Positions 25,427-35,404 of a stretch of 64,000 nucleotides of DNA are shown here, in pieces (the stretch's first letter is position 1; every line of letters begins with the position of its first letter). This DNA comes from Entoloma clypeatum (taxonomy: Eukaryota > Basidiomycota > Agaricomycetes > Agaricales > Entolomataceae), in assembly GCA_963565915.1 (NCBI GenBank), contig OY751488.1:4836001-4900000 (forward strand), written 5' to 3'. The position numbers and the translations under genes are program-made. The notes below the pieces were generated by a model. The model searched no databases, was not told the origin of the DNA, and saw only the letters and a program-made list of their open reading frames with translations.

Positions 25427-27639
25427 TGCCCGTCAGGTTTTATATTACTCGGGCCCTTCTGAGAGCGACCAAGTTGAATGCTGGCCTGAAGGATCGCGCT
25501 GGCCAGCGTTGCCTCAGGGATGAGAATGGAATCGGTTCAACCACGAGGGCTGGTCTTACCTTTTTGGGACTAGACCAAATTTTAACTGGAAACAACAACG
25601 GAGAAACCTTCACGGCTCAAACAACCAGAATCATCGTATCAATCTGTGGGCCAGGACTTGTCAAAGCTCACCATTTGCGCTCGCGAGTCACGGAAGCATC
25701 ATTACGCATTTGTAGGCTCGTTTTCTACAAAAAAAATGTTTCTGAATGATGATTCAATCTGGGCAGGCAACAAGGAACGAAATTAGCCGACTTTCCTCGT
25801 CGAGTACAGCGACCATTACAACCTCCCAATGATACCACCACATTTCGCAAAATAGGGGAACCCCCCTTCTGTGAACCGCTTTCAGGTGTCCGACGTTACC
25901 TCAGTCCTCCAAAAGACCTGCCACATCAATCACAGGCCGCGGCAAGACGGGCCACACTCAACGCGAACAATCCTCAAGCTCTCGTTATTAAGTGGCCAAA
26001 TCGTCCAACAAAACGTCGAAGTGGTCGTCCCTTTCCATCGAAAAATTCAAACAACTTAACAAAATATACCAGGATTACCAGCATGCGGCCGAAACGGGAA
26101 TCAAACCGTCTCAGGCGTTACAAAAAGATGGAAAGTGATGCGATGGCTCTCGTCATGTCAGAGCTCGCTCAATACGCGCGCAATCTGAGGTGCAAATCCC
26201 CATGTCGGCTCAATGGCCGTTTTCCTTTGCATCAAGGAAAGCTTTCTGTGCATCTTGGATGCACTCACCGCTTGGATATACTGCACGGTGATTTGATCTC
26301 CGAAAGATCATGCTTGGCGACGCAGGCGGATCCTTTCATCATTGGTTTCGATTGTACGTGGTGGAAACCGGCGGAAGAAGATAAGGACGTGGAGCGCGCA
26401 GGAGGATGATTCGGGGAGCGGAGACGAGTACAAGGAAGACCTGATGTGAGAGGTAAAGGAATTACGTTTTGATAAAGACCGATAACTCATATGTATTCCG
26501 CTCTAATCAGAATTCATTTTGGGGTACAAACTCAATATCTTTCTGGTGTGAGAGATCGATTAGGATCCTGTAGATGATATTTTCACTCGTTACTACCACA
26601 AGAAAACCCAAGGAATTGCCGAAAACCTCTACCAAGCCATTTACGAGACACTTTCCTTGAGGGCTTGAAGTCCTGTAAGTATGTTGATTGCATCAGTCAT
26701 TTATTGGCGCAGGGACGTCTTGGATGATCATATATGTAGCTTGCGCAGATCGCGGCCGGTCCCGAAGACTAGAATTTTTGTCCATGCCGTTCGAAAATCC
26801 TTGTCCGCCCACTGTGCGATCATCTCGAGCCCTCGCCACACCGGTCAAAGGCTTTGGGACTTGAAGTAACTTTGCCGACTGTGCCACATCACCATTCCGT
26901 TACACATGGGGTGTATCATGAATGGCGACTTTGCGCTGGTCATTTCGTTAGTTACCCCGGGGCCCTTGATTTAGGTATCAGTTGTATTTTCCCGGCGTCA
27001 CAAAAAACTTACAAGTCAAGCTAGACTTTTCCGGGAAAAAAATACTTCCAAAGGAAGTGTAGCAGCGACATGGGGAACGGATGTTCTCCGAAATAACTCC
27101 GACGCAACCGAGGGAACGCTGGTTCAACGCGATCGGGGACATGAAAACAACGATCCAGATGCGGCGTTCCCACGCTCATTCGGGCGCATAAGTCCATGAC
27201 CGTTTTGACTTGGTTTACAACATCCTTCAACTTCCCCCGTCCGCGCTTGCACACGATCACAACGGGCGTGGTAGCTGTCCCCCCCCGCCAAGCCCGATTA
27301 ACAGCGCATCACGTCAACGATATTGATCACCCGATTCGACAGCAGGGTTAAATATTCTGATTCCTCTTCCTGCACTCTCCCTGCTCGCAACTTTGGACAG
27401 ACCGGGGTTCATCAGACCATGGTGGATGTCAAAATCCGAACTGTTGGGGCACTTTCACCGAAGGGAGCCGAAGAGTCATACGTTTTAGTAAGTTAGCAAA
27501 TGAGTATCCGTGATAGGGACGCATCGTGTTGCAAATCAGAGAAGTTGGCCCTGTGACATATTCAACCGATGCGATGCGGACTTATAAAACTAGGGAACTT
27601 CGTTCCAACTCACCCTCGCTTCCAAACTTCTCGTCCAGC
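25427..27639. other. intergenic, no supported gene
   Basis: Several short frames exist (for example 26083-26409 plus and 27021-27260 minus) without domain, start context or splice chain. A B-box-like sequence near 26085-26110 on the minus strand was examined and not accepted as a tRNA. A short possible upstream exon of the TBC gene lies at about 25560-25590. Confidence 0.45.
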
Positions 27640-28943
27640 ATGTCTTCCACGATCTTGGATCCGACACTGGCATCGTCAGCATTCATTGGGAATTGCATAT
27701 TATGTACGTGCCCGATATTTCCCCATGAAAGGGCTCCTAAGCCAAATGTTCGCCCCAATAGACTCAGTGGTCGCGTTTCATGCGTATGAATGGCTACGCG
27801 CCTTGTCTTTTGAAATTGGACATATCTGGAGGTTGGTTCGCCACAGGGAAACGAGCGCCGCCATCTGATATCAACTAATAGAAAACCGTGGTCATCTCTC
27901 GTCAAATGGCAATACCTCTTCTCGCGATATTTTGGTTTGATCGCTCAGATGTGCGTCATGTGACTCTGCTCAGCTTTTCGATAGCTTATTTTTCCTCCGT
28001 CCATCGCAGAATAAACGCCGCCTTCTACACTTACATCCAACCAAACTATCCAGTATCCTACAGTTTCTGTCGACGTTGGTTTACCTTTCAGACTCTGGCC
28101 GGAGAAAGCCTCCTGCTCTCGCTCAATATCAGCTTGGCTCACCGACGTAGGTCCCAAAATCCATCAGATCCGTCCCTTACTTGACGTCTTTGTATTTAGT
28201 ATTCGCTCTCTACTATCGCTATCCTCCCATTGTCATATTCCTCATCGGCCTTCTCGGCGTTGAATTCTGCAGCAGCACTATCCTGGGACATCTCCTTATT
28301 CAGCGGGTGAAAGTAGAAGGGGCTTGTCTAGCCGTCAACCTACCATTCGAGAGCCTCTACATTTTGTACGGCGTACGAGAATCATTACCCAGTATCCATT
28401 TTATTGATACGATTTTTTTTTTTCTTTCTTCTGCAGAATCATGCATTGCACGGTGCAAGGCACACTCTGGTGTCTAACCCTCATGAAAACTGACCTGAAA
28501 CCCGCACCCATCGTCTCACTCGTATTGCGAGATGCCTCGGGCGTCTTTGCTGTCATGCTTGGTGTGCAACAGTTTAGCTCGGTGTGATCTTGACATACCG
28601 AATGAACATTGTGTGACAGCTCTACTTACGGCCCTGATGGTTAGCATCCGTCTTCCAACATTGAACATTATTCGAACCATAATGTATTTGTGCACAATTC
28701 CGTACGTCATCTTGATTGTTTCCTTTCTACTATGAGAAAATCAAAACCATATTTCTTCCAGTGTTTCAGGCACGATAACCTCTTCAGCAGTATGTAACCG
28801 ATGCATATGATTTTCTTGCAATTTCTCACCTGCTGTCCTCGAAGAACTGCCATATCATCATGAACATGGAATTGGATGGCCCAACGAGAATGGAAAGTGA
28901 GAATTCATCAGAAGTATTGACTTCTGTCATTGAAACGAGTTAA
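27640..28943 (+). CDS. DUF6533 multi-pass membrane protein
   Basis: Nine exons (27640-27703, 27762-27831, 27882-27950, 28010-28146, 28200-28365, 28437-28561, 28620-28701, 28762-28789, 28845-28943) give 279 aa. The N-terminal pattern YEWLRALSFEIGHIWRKPWS followed by YLFSRYFGLIAQ is the DUF6533 signature of Agaricomycete integral membrane proteins. Further hydrophobic segments follow, including PPIVIFLIGLLGVEFC, and then the conserved LVLRDASGVFAVML motif and the NCHIIMNM end of the membrane part. A short Ser/Glu-rich tail closes it. Function is unknown for this very large family. Every splice join is in phase and reconstructs a family-like sequence. Confidence 0.8.
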
Positions 28944-29578
28944 ACAAAGCACCAGGAAAAAACATTTTGCTATGGTCACTATGGTCACGTGAATTTGCCT
29001 GTTATCTTGTGCTACATAGGAGCTATGAATGTCTTCTGAAAGAAGGGGTTTGGATAAGAAATGGTGGTTTGGGGGGGGGGGGGGGGGGACGGCGGGAGTT
29101 TCATCGGGAAACACCTGTTTGTGATAATAGACCCTATGGAGCATAAAAATCCGTCAATGAAACAAAATTAATGTAAATCATGTTGAATGACAAAATTGAT
29201 ACCAACGATTCCACTGAACCCCCTCAAAAGTCACGAAAAAAGGACCTGATCATCGGGGCTTCAGTGAACAACCATAGCTGTTAATGTTGCATCAATGAGA
29301 TTGAATTATCAACCTATCAGAGCCGAATACCTTGTTTGAAAAGCATTTTTCGTTTGTTGGAACATTAAAATCATTTCATTCGAGTTTAGAATAACTAAGA
29401 CTAAATCAACAAACTAAAGAGAACAAGGTAAAATGAGTGGCGAATGCCAAGAACAAAAATGTAACAAGTATAAACAAGCAGGTAGGAATGAGTGGTGAGA
29501 GGTGAGAAAGAGGGTAAATATTATGGTCAGATGCCCGTGATCTAAAGACGTGCTAAGAAAAAGGTGGCACGCCTTGAC
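28944..29578. other. AT-rich intergenic DNA with an 18-nt poly-G run
   Basis: No gene was seen. A run of 18 G at 29071-29088 could form a G-quadruplex on the plus strand and may be length-variable or misassembled. Confidence 0.5.
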
Positions 29579-30075
29579 AGCAAACCTGAGGCGCTATGAG
29601 TGAGATGTGTTGAGAGTGGGTGACGGGGCTTGGGCTTACACTGTGGAGGCTACGGGGAGTGCTGACGCACACACTGGAGGTGTTTGACATGATGTGACAC
29701 ATGAGGGCGTCGACAGTAGATCTGACAAACTGTGAGGAAGGGGGCGTGAGGGTGGGGGACGGGGCTTACCTGTGGAGGCTGTGGGAGTGAGGCACGGCAC
29801 GTGGCAGGAGGTGTTCGACATGACATGGCACACGAGAAGGAAGTCAGCAGCAAACCAAATGAGGTGTGAGGAAGGGGTGGGGGATGGGGCTTATCTATGT
29901 GGAGGCTACGGGAGGGGGGGGTTGAGGCACACGGCGAGGTGTTTGACAAGGTACGGCACACAAGGAGGGCATCGACAGCAAACCTGATGGGCTATGAGGG
30001 AGGAGGGCTGACACAGGCATACGGGGAGGGCTGAGGCACACAGCGGAAGGCAGGAGGCGTTCACTGTGACATACG
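29579..30075. repeat. G-rich minisatellite, about four units of 125-135 bp
   Basis: Four imperfect tandem copies each begin with CAGCAAACCTGA-like sequence, pass through GTGAGGAAGGGG and GGGGCTTACCTGTGGAGGCT, and end with AGGTGTTTGACATGAC-like sequence. The plus strand is strongly G-rich. The frames inside, such as minus-strand Pro/His-rich ORFs, are products of the repeat. Confidence 0.75.
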
Positions 30076-30435
30076 CAGGGGAGGAGGAGTGGAGAAAGAT
30101 GTGGGGTGGTGGCAAGTTCAATCGCGATCAAGGAAGTTGCCAAGGCAAACTTTAAGCTCGGCAAATTCCGGCGGAGGTTGAAATGACTTGGGGCGAAATT
30201 TTCTCATTTTGTTCAAGTTCACGATCGAGTTTGAAGTCATTCTTCCTGAAGTATGGAGTGCATGCTCCACCAGATTGGACAAGTAGCAATGTATCAGACA
30301 AGTATAATACTTTTTTCGCTAACATGTTGACCGACCAACATCTCTACAGAATCATGTATCGATGTAACAGTTTATGTGTCATTGATGCATCGATGATGCA
30401 ACGGCACAATAAGATGCTGTGGAATGATGTTGATT

Positions 30436-30570
30436 TAATAGGGTCTGTTTGCAACCCCTTAGCCAAGCTTTTGAACGAAATTTTGGACAATCCGATTGGC
30501 TCACAGCGATCACCAGCCAATCAGATCTCTCAAAATTTCCCTGGAAATGAGTTGCAAACAGACCCTAATA
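30436..30570. mobile_element. 125-bp MITE with 15-bp TIRs
   Basis: GGGTCTGTTTGCAAC at 30441-30455 is repeated as its exact inverse complement at 30551-30565. The element is flanked on both sides by TAATA (30436-30440 and 30566-30570), a perfect 5-bp direct repeat. The interior is non-coding. The TIR start resembles PIF/Harbinger ends, but a 5-bp duplication does not fit the usual 3 bp of that family, so the superfamily is left open. The preceding stretch 30076-30435 holds no supported gene. Confidence 0.75.
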
Positions 30571-30688
30571 ACAATGTTACCTCAACGTAACCGTTGAAGC
30601 ATAATTAAGTCCGTTTGACTCGCTGAGGCACAACAGGGTTCATTGGGGCTAATTTAACGAAACAGGTTTTTCCCGATGTTGGCTTCAC

Positions 30689-30771
30689 CAGCAAACCCTG
30701 GGTGGGTCTATGGATGCTATGGAGTGCTCCATAGCAAAGGTCCCCTGTTTTATAGTACCCAGGGTTTGCTG
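30689..30771. repeat. nested 83-bp palindrome
   Basis: Outer arms CAGCAAACCCTGGGT (30689-30703) and ACCCAGGGTTTGCTG (30757-30771) are perfect inverse complements. Inside them sits a second palindrome, GCTATGGAG-TG-CTCCATAGC. It could be the end of a small transposon, a tiny foldback element, or a transcribed hairpin. Confidence 0.7.
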
Positions 30772-31240
30772 ATGTTTCGAGTCCTGTGGGTTGTGATCTG
30801 AAGACATGAAGGGTCATGTGATCAGGAGCACATACTGTACTATTATGACCATAGGTTCATGCATGTGACCAAAAAGTTTTTCCAACAAATCCCCAAAATT
30901 CGGATAAATCAAGAAAAAATTATTTCCGGGGTCAAAAAAAATCGGCGTTACACGTTATGTGAACCTACAGTCGTAATAGTACAGTATATCATCAGCAATA
31001 CCTGATTTTCATCATAGTGAAATGTAATATGCACACTTCCAGCATAGCGACCCCTAATGCCATAACATTTTGTAATGCCATTGTACTAAGTTAGTCAGGT
31101 AGGGTTGCAATGATTTGTAGTGGATTGTAGAAGGGTAGATAGCATAGCATTGTAATGGTGTAATAGAGTAGAAGGGTAGGTAGTACTATAACATTGTAAT
31201 AGAGGAGGACTGTAGCCTTTCATATTGTGATAGAAATTCA
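30772..31240. other. AT-rich spacer before Copia element C
   Basis: No gene was seen. The block 31080-31220 has loosely repeated TAGTA/GGGTAG/TTGTAAT words that may derive from an older LTR; no boundaries could be set. Confidence 0.35.
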
Positions 31241-31538
31241 TGTTGAACGAATTCCACTCCTATAGATATTTCATCTATAGCGTCATGTGCCCAATCCCAT
31301 GATGTACAAATAATGTACAAATAAGTAGACTAGTATACTGTCCTTATTCTCTGTGCAATATAACGCTCTTACCAAGTAACCCCCATCTTGCAAACACCTC
31401 ACAAGGTTAGTAGTAAGGTTCCCCCTCTATTGTAGATACATGATTTGTAGTGCATAGCATAGAGTACTACTGGACTGCGCAACGACCCATCCACTGTGAT
31501 CACCTCCAGTGTTGATGAGATCATATGCTGTTCCAACA
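31241..31538 (+). repeat. 5' LTR of Copia element C
   Basis: 298 bp, beginning TGTTGAACG and ending TTCCAACA. The boundaries are set by the TG/CA ends and by the adjacent half-tRNA-iMet primer-binding site. There is no second copy in the window to compare with. Confidence 0.7.
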
Positions 31539-31935
31539 GGTTATGAGCCCTGAGACTCGCCATTGCGCTCGTCGCTGGCAGTCTTAGTAGACTCGATGCC
31601 GCTACATTGTGAACATGATAGATCAAGTGCACCTCGATCTGTACATACAACATTAATGATTATGTGGATGTTTAATCCCACATCATTGTGTAGTGCAATG
31701 AGCTAGCAGATCTGGGTGATAACACCCCGATGATCGTGATGCCCATCCGCCTCCATACATGTGTCTACCAGTTAACTCTGTGTACGACGTTAAACATGGA
31801 ATAGGGGTCTGATGGACCCTAGTGGAGCAAAACACATGTTGCTGTGTCCCTGTTTCATCTAAGATCCAGTGATTTGACATGTGACTGACACATTCTATTT
31901 CCAGTCTTTTGCGCTCTCACCCTTCGCATCAAATC

Positions 31936-34662
31936 ATGTCTTCTTTTGATTACAAATCTGCTGTCATCAAGATGACTGGCTCTAACTGGAAGGAGTGGAG
32001 TGATAAGATGACAGGGTTTTTACAGTTTGAAGGGACCTGGATGCTTGTATCCAGGGATTGGCCACAACCCTCTGCATTGACATCCACTTCTAAAGCGGAA
32101 GACAAAAAGGAGCTCTGCGAGTGGAAAGAGAGAGACTTGAAAGCACATCGTCTTATCTCTGGTGGAATCTGTAAAACATGAGGTTACAGCATTCCAGACT
32201 TCGAAAGAGGTTTGGGATCAGCTGAAAACTCTCTTTGAGTACAAAGGCCCTGACGAGATGTTCAAGGACTTTGCCTTGACTCTTGATTGGCACCTGTCTG
32301 GTGGTGACCCCCATCCGGAATTCTCTAAATTCCGTGATCTCTTGACATGCCTCGACAGGCACAAGATCCCCTTCACTCTAAATTGCAAGGGATGCTTGCT
32401 GTGCACCATCTACCTCCCAAATGGAAACATCTTGGTTCACATCTGGCCAAAGAATGGAAGTTGGACACTTTCAAACTTACCAATGTTGAAGAGATTGTAA
32501 CCGTGGAGTACATGCACATACAAGCCAAAGCACAACTTCTGGCTGCCAATAAGATCTCCGCTGTCAAGTGGAAAGGACAGGAACCTCGCTGGCGCAACGG
32601 TCCAGGACCTGCTGATGCTTCTGGATCAAACCAGAATTCCGGCAAACCTCATCAACAGAACAAAGGAAAAGGAAAGGCAAAGGAGACACCATCGAACAAT
32701 TCCAGTGATCAAAGTAAGAAGCAGCTGTTTGTACCAAAAAAAGGAAGGGTTGCAGAGTTGGAAAAAGGCCCAGTGCACCCAAGAAGCCGCTGCAGGCGAC
32801 ACCGCTGGCTGCTCTCATGTTGCCTCGTCGGCGGTGACTATGAATCTGCCGACACCTTCCTTCACCACTGTCATGGGCTCAGGACGCTCATTCCCCCCCA
32901 ACAATCTTTTACTCTGATGACTGACCCTCGTCATCGTCCTCCTCTCGAATCATGGTTGACATCAAGTCCCACTGAACACATCATGACTGCAGGTGTGAGA
33001 GAGCTTCTCGATCACATGACAAACACATCCGCGCAGCGTTTCACAGGTGCTCTGGTAAATCAACCGTCAACGTACCCTGAGATGCAGGCAGCGCGCGATG
33101 TTGTCACATCTCTTCGTATTGTGGGAACGTCCCAGACCCTCCAAATGTCAATAACATCATATAGCCCGAAGACATTCTGGGGATATATTCGACCCCTGAC
33201 AATGAGGTAATGGATGAAGCTTTCCTGTTCCTGATGGAATGCCAAGATTATGATGCCGATACAGTGATGGACTTCGATGAAGAATATGAGTATGACAAAG
33301 ATGAACCTGGACCATCCAAGCGGACACATTTCAGTTGGGCAGATGATGTTGACGACGAGTTTTTCGGAGGATCGTCATATGACGACCCAAGGTACGTTCT
33401 TTCACAAGTTTCACATGAGCACACAATGACAGAAGAACACACCCAGATTCGTGATGAGTCACTAGAACCGGGTTGTTGTTATTTAAAATCACCTGTCATT
33501 ACTGCCTCCTTCATGGAGGAAATTTATGATTATTTTGCCTCATGTTCGAAATGTAAGAACAAATCCAATGATACTAATGATGCCGAGTGGATCATGGATT
33601 CCAGCGCTAGTATGCATTTCACCGCAGAGATGAGTGACTTTGCAATGTACGAAGAAGAGAAATCGATCTGTACTGCCCAAACTGCGGGCAAAGCAAAGAT
33701 CTCTATAAAAGGAAGGGGGACCGTGTTTATCACTCACACAATACCATTGCATCAAGGAAAGCCAAGAAGTCTAACGACTCGGCTTTATCCAGTTTTACAC
33801 ATTCCGGAGCTTTCCACCCACCTCATGTCGATGGGTGAAATTATTCAAGAATCTGGATTAAATGTCGCTGACTCAGCTGACAATCTTAGTTTCTTCAAAG
33901 ATGGAAAGTGTGTACTAAGATGTGAACCTCATTTTCCCAGTTTGACAATATACTGGGTAAATACATGCATTGAACAAATCATGCACCTAAATGCTAGAAA
34001 TATCGATGTCTATAAAGCTGATTACAGCATTCGGCATCAGCGGTTTGCACACCCTGGTGAAGATGTCCTGAAAAAGGCACCCAACACATGTGATGGATTC
34101 CCAAGGGATGTCCAATTTCCCCTTAAGGATAAGCCATGCTATCCTTGCACAGAAGCGAAGTTGAGGTTGAAAAGCTTCCCTCCTTCATCTTCATGTGCTT
34201 CCAGACCCTTTGAGTTGCTCCATTTGGACCTCAAAGAGTTTCCAATCGCCTCCTATCACAAATTTAAATACTATGTCAGCTTCTTGGATGACTATTCTGG
34301 GCATGCTTGGACGGTATTGTTGAAACTCAAATCCAATACCTCTGATGCATTGAAAAAGTGGACAACACTTATGAAAACTCAGTTTAATGCCCAATTTTGC
34401 TGATGGTGTTTAATGGAGGGGGAGAGTTCAAAAAGGAAACTGGGGGAGTAAAATACCTCGAGGATCTTGGAATTGCTGTGGAGATTTCAGCTCCTAATAC
34501 ACCCCAACAAAATGGTCATGCTGAAAGGATTAACCGCACCATTGTAGAAAAAGCACAGGCGATGTGATTTGCCGCCTGCTTACCACAATCATGGTGGGAG
34601 TTTTGCGTTTTACATGCCATGCATGTCTACAATCACATGCCAATTAAATGACTTTATTGGAA
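31936..34662 (+). pseudogene. Copia C gag-protease-integrase, broken
   Basis: Gag begins at ATG 31936 (SSFDYKSAVIKMTGSNWKEW) and is interrupted by a stop near 32180 and frame changes near 32380 and 32780. The 33210-34403 frame holds the aspartic protease site WIMDSSASMHF (DSS in place of the usual DSG/DTG). It also holds a GAG-pre-integrase zinc finger (H...H...CYPC) and the first part of integrase (FELLHLDLKEF, FLDDYSGHAW). Beyond a further frame change come PQQNGHAERINRT and more stops. It is inactive. Confidence 0.8.
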
Positions 34663-34675
34663 AACACCTTTTCAA

Positions 34676-35280
34676 TCGGCAGCGACCGATTTGTTGGCGA
34701 TGGAGAATCGTGTGGCGATATCATCGGAGAAACCTAGCCAGGTGATGTTCTCGTTGTCAACAGCAAGAGCGTCTAACTTGTTACTGGCCCAGTGCCTGCC
34801 GGACCCTTCCATCATGCGGGATAGCACCGCAAGAATCTTCTGATCATCCATCTGTGAGGCTCTTTTGGAACCTGATGTATAGTTTGGTGGCTTTCCACCA
34901 CTCATTGAAAGTGTGTCTGTCCTTGAACATCCCAGGATCCTTGATGATCTTGGATGTATCCATTGTTTGTNNNNNNNNNNNNNNNNNNNNNNNNNNNNNN
35001 NNNNNNNNNNNNNNNNNNNNNNNNNNNNNNNNNNNNNNNNNNNNNNNNNNNNNNNNNNNNNNNNNNNNNNNNNNNNNNNNNNNNNNNNNNNNNNNNNNNN
35101 NNNNNNNNNNNNNNNNNNNNNNNNNNNNNNNNNNNNNNNNNNNNNNNNNNNNNNNNNNNNNNNNNNNNNNCTTACACCTGCCTTCGGCGTTAACTCGGAC
35201 TTGATACATTGATAAGCAGATGTCAAAGGAATCACCTCTGGAGCGGGCCGAAGTTCATCCGGGATCCTTTCCACCGTTAC
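34676..35280 (-). pseudogene. Ty3/Gypsy gag fragment with assembly gap
   Basis: Minus-strand frames read FNEWWKATKLYIRF and, in another frame, ILAVLSRMMEGSGRHWASNK and ITWLGFSDDIATRF. This is the capsid pattern of Ty3/Gypsy gag proteins. A frameshift separates the two, and 200 N interrupt the N-terminal side. No LTR was found, so it is a remnant joined directly to Copia C. Confidence 0.6.
34971..35170. other. assembly gap (200 N)
   Basis: Exactly 200 undetermined bases, the size commonly used for a gap of unknown length. True spacing and content are unknown. Any frame running through it is meaningless. Confidence 0.99.
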
Positions 35281-35404
35281 GTAACGTCAATGACAAAAAA
35301 CTGCCTGGGAGTTTCAGAGTGCCCCTCACCTGCAGGCACTGCCATTTCGGGGTGATCTCCAGGGTTATGTCGAGCGTCTCTTCCTCTGACACCACCCACA
35401 AGTA

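Larger units (their letters stand above)
31241..34675 (+). mobile_element. Copia element C, 5' part only
   Basis: A TG...CA LTR (31241-31538) is followed directly by a primer-binding site GGTTATGAGCCC (31539 on), then gag, protease and integrase sequence. The element stops abruptly at about 34675 in the middle of integrase, where it meets an inverted Gypsy gag fragment. Reverse transcriptase, RNase H and the 3' LTR are missing. Confidence 0.8.

Noticed and set aside
26083..26115. B-box-like GGTTTGATTCC on the minus strand, possible tRNA
   Set aside because: No complementary 5' acceptor strand for TTCGGCC and no consistent D or anticodon arm could be placed within a plausible distance.
29636..30164. 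Minus-strand Pro/His/Ser-rich ORFs
   Set aside because: Products of the G-rich minisatellite, with no start or domain support.
34672..35274. 200-codon minus-strand ORF across the N gap
   Set aside because: Half of its length is undetermined sequence; only the flanking Gypsy gag pieces are meaningful.
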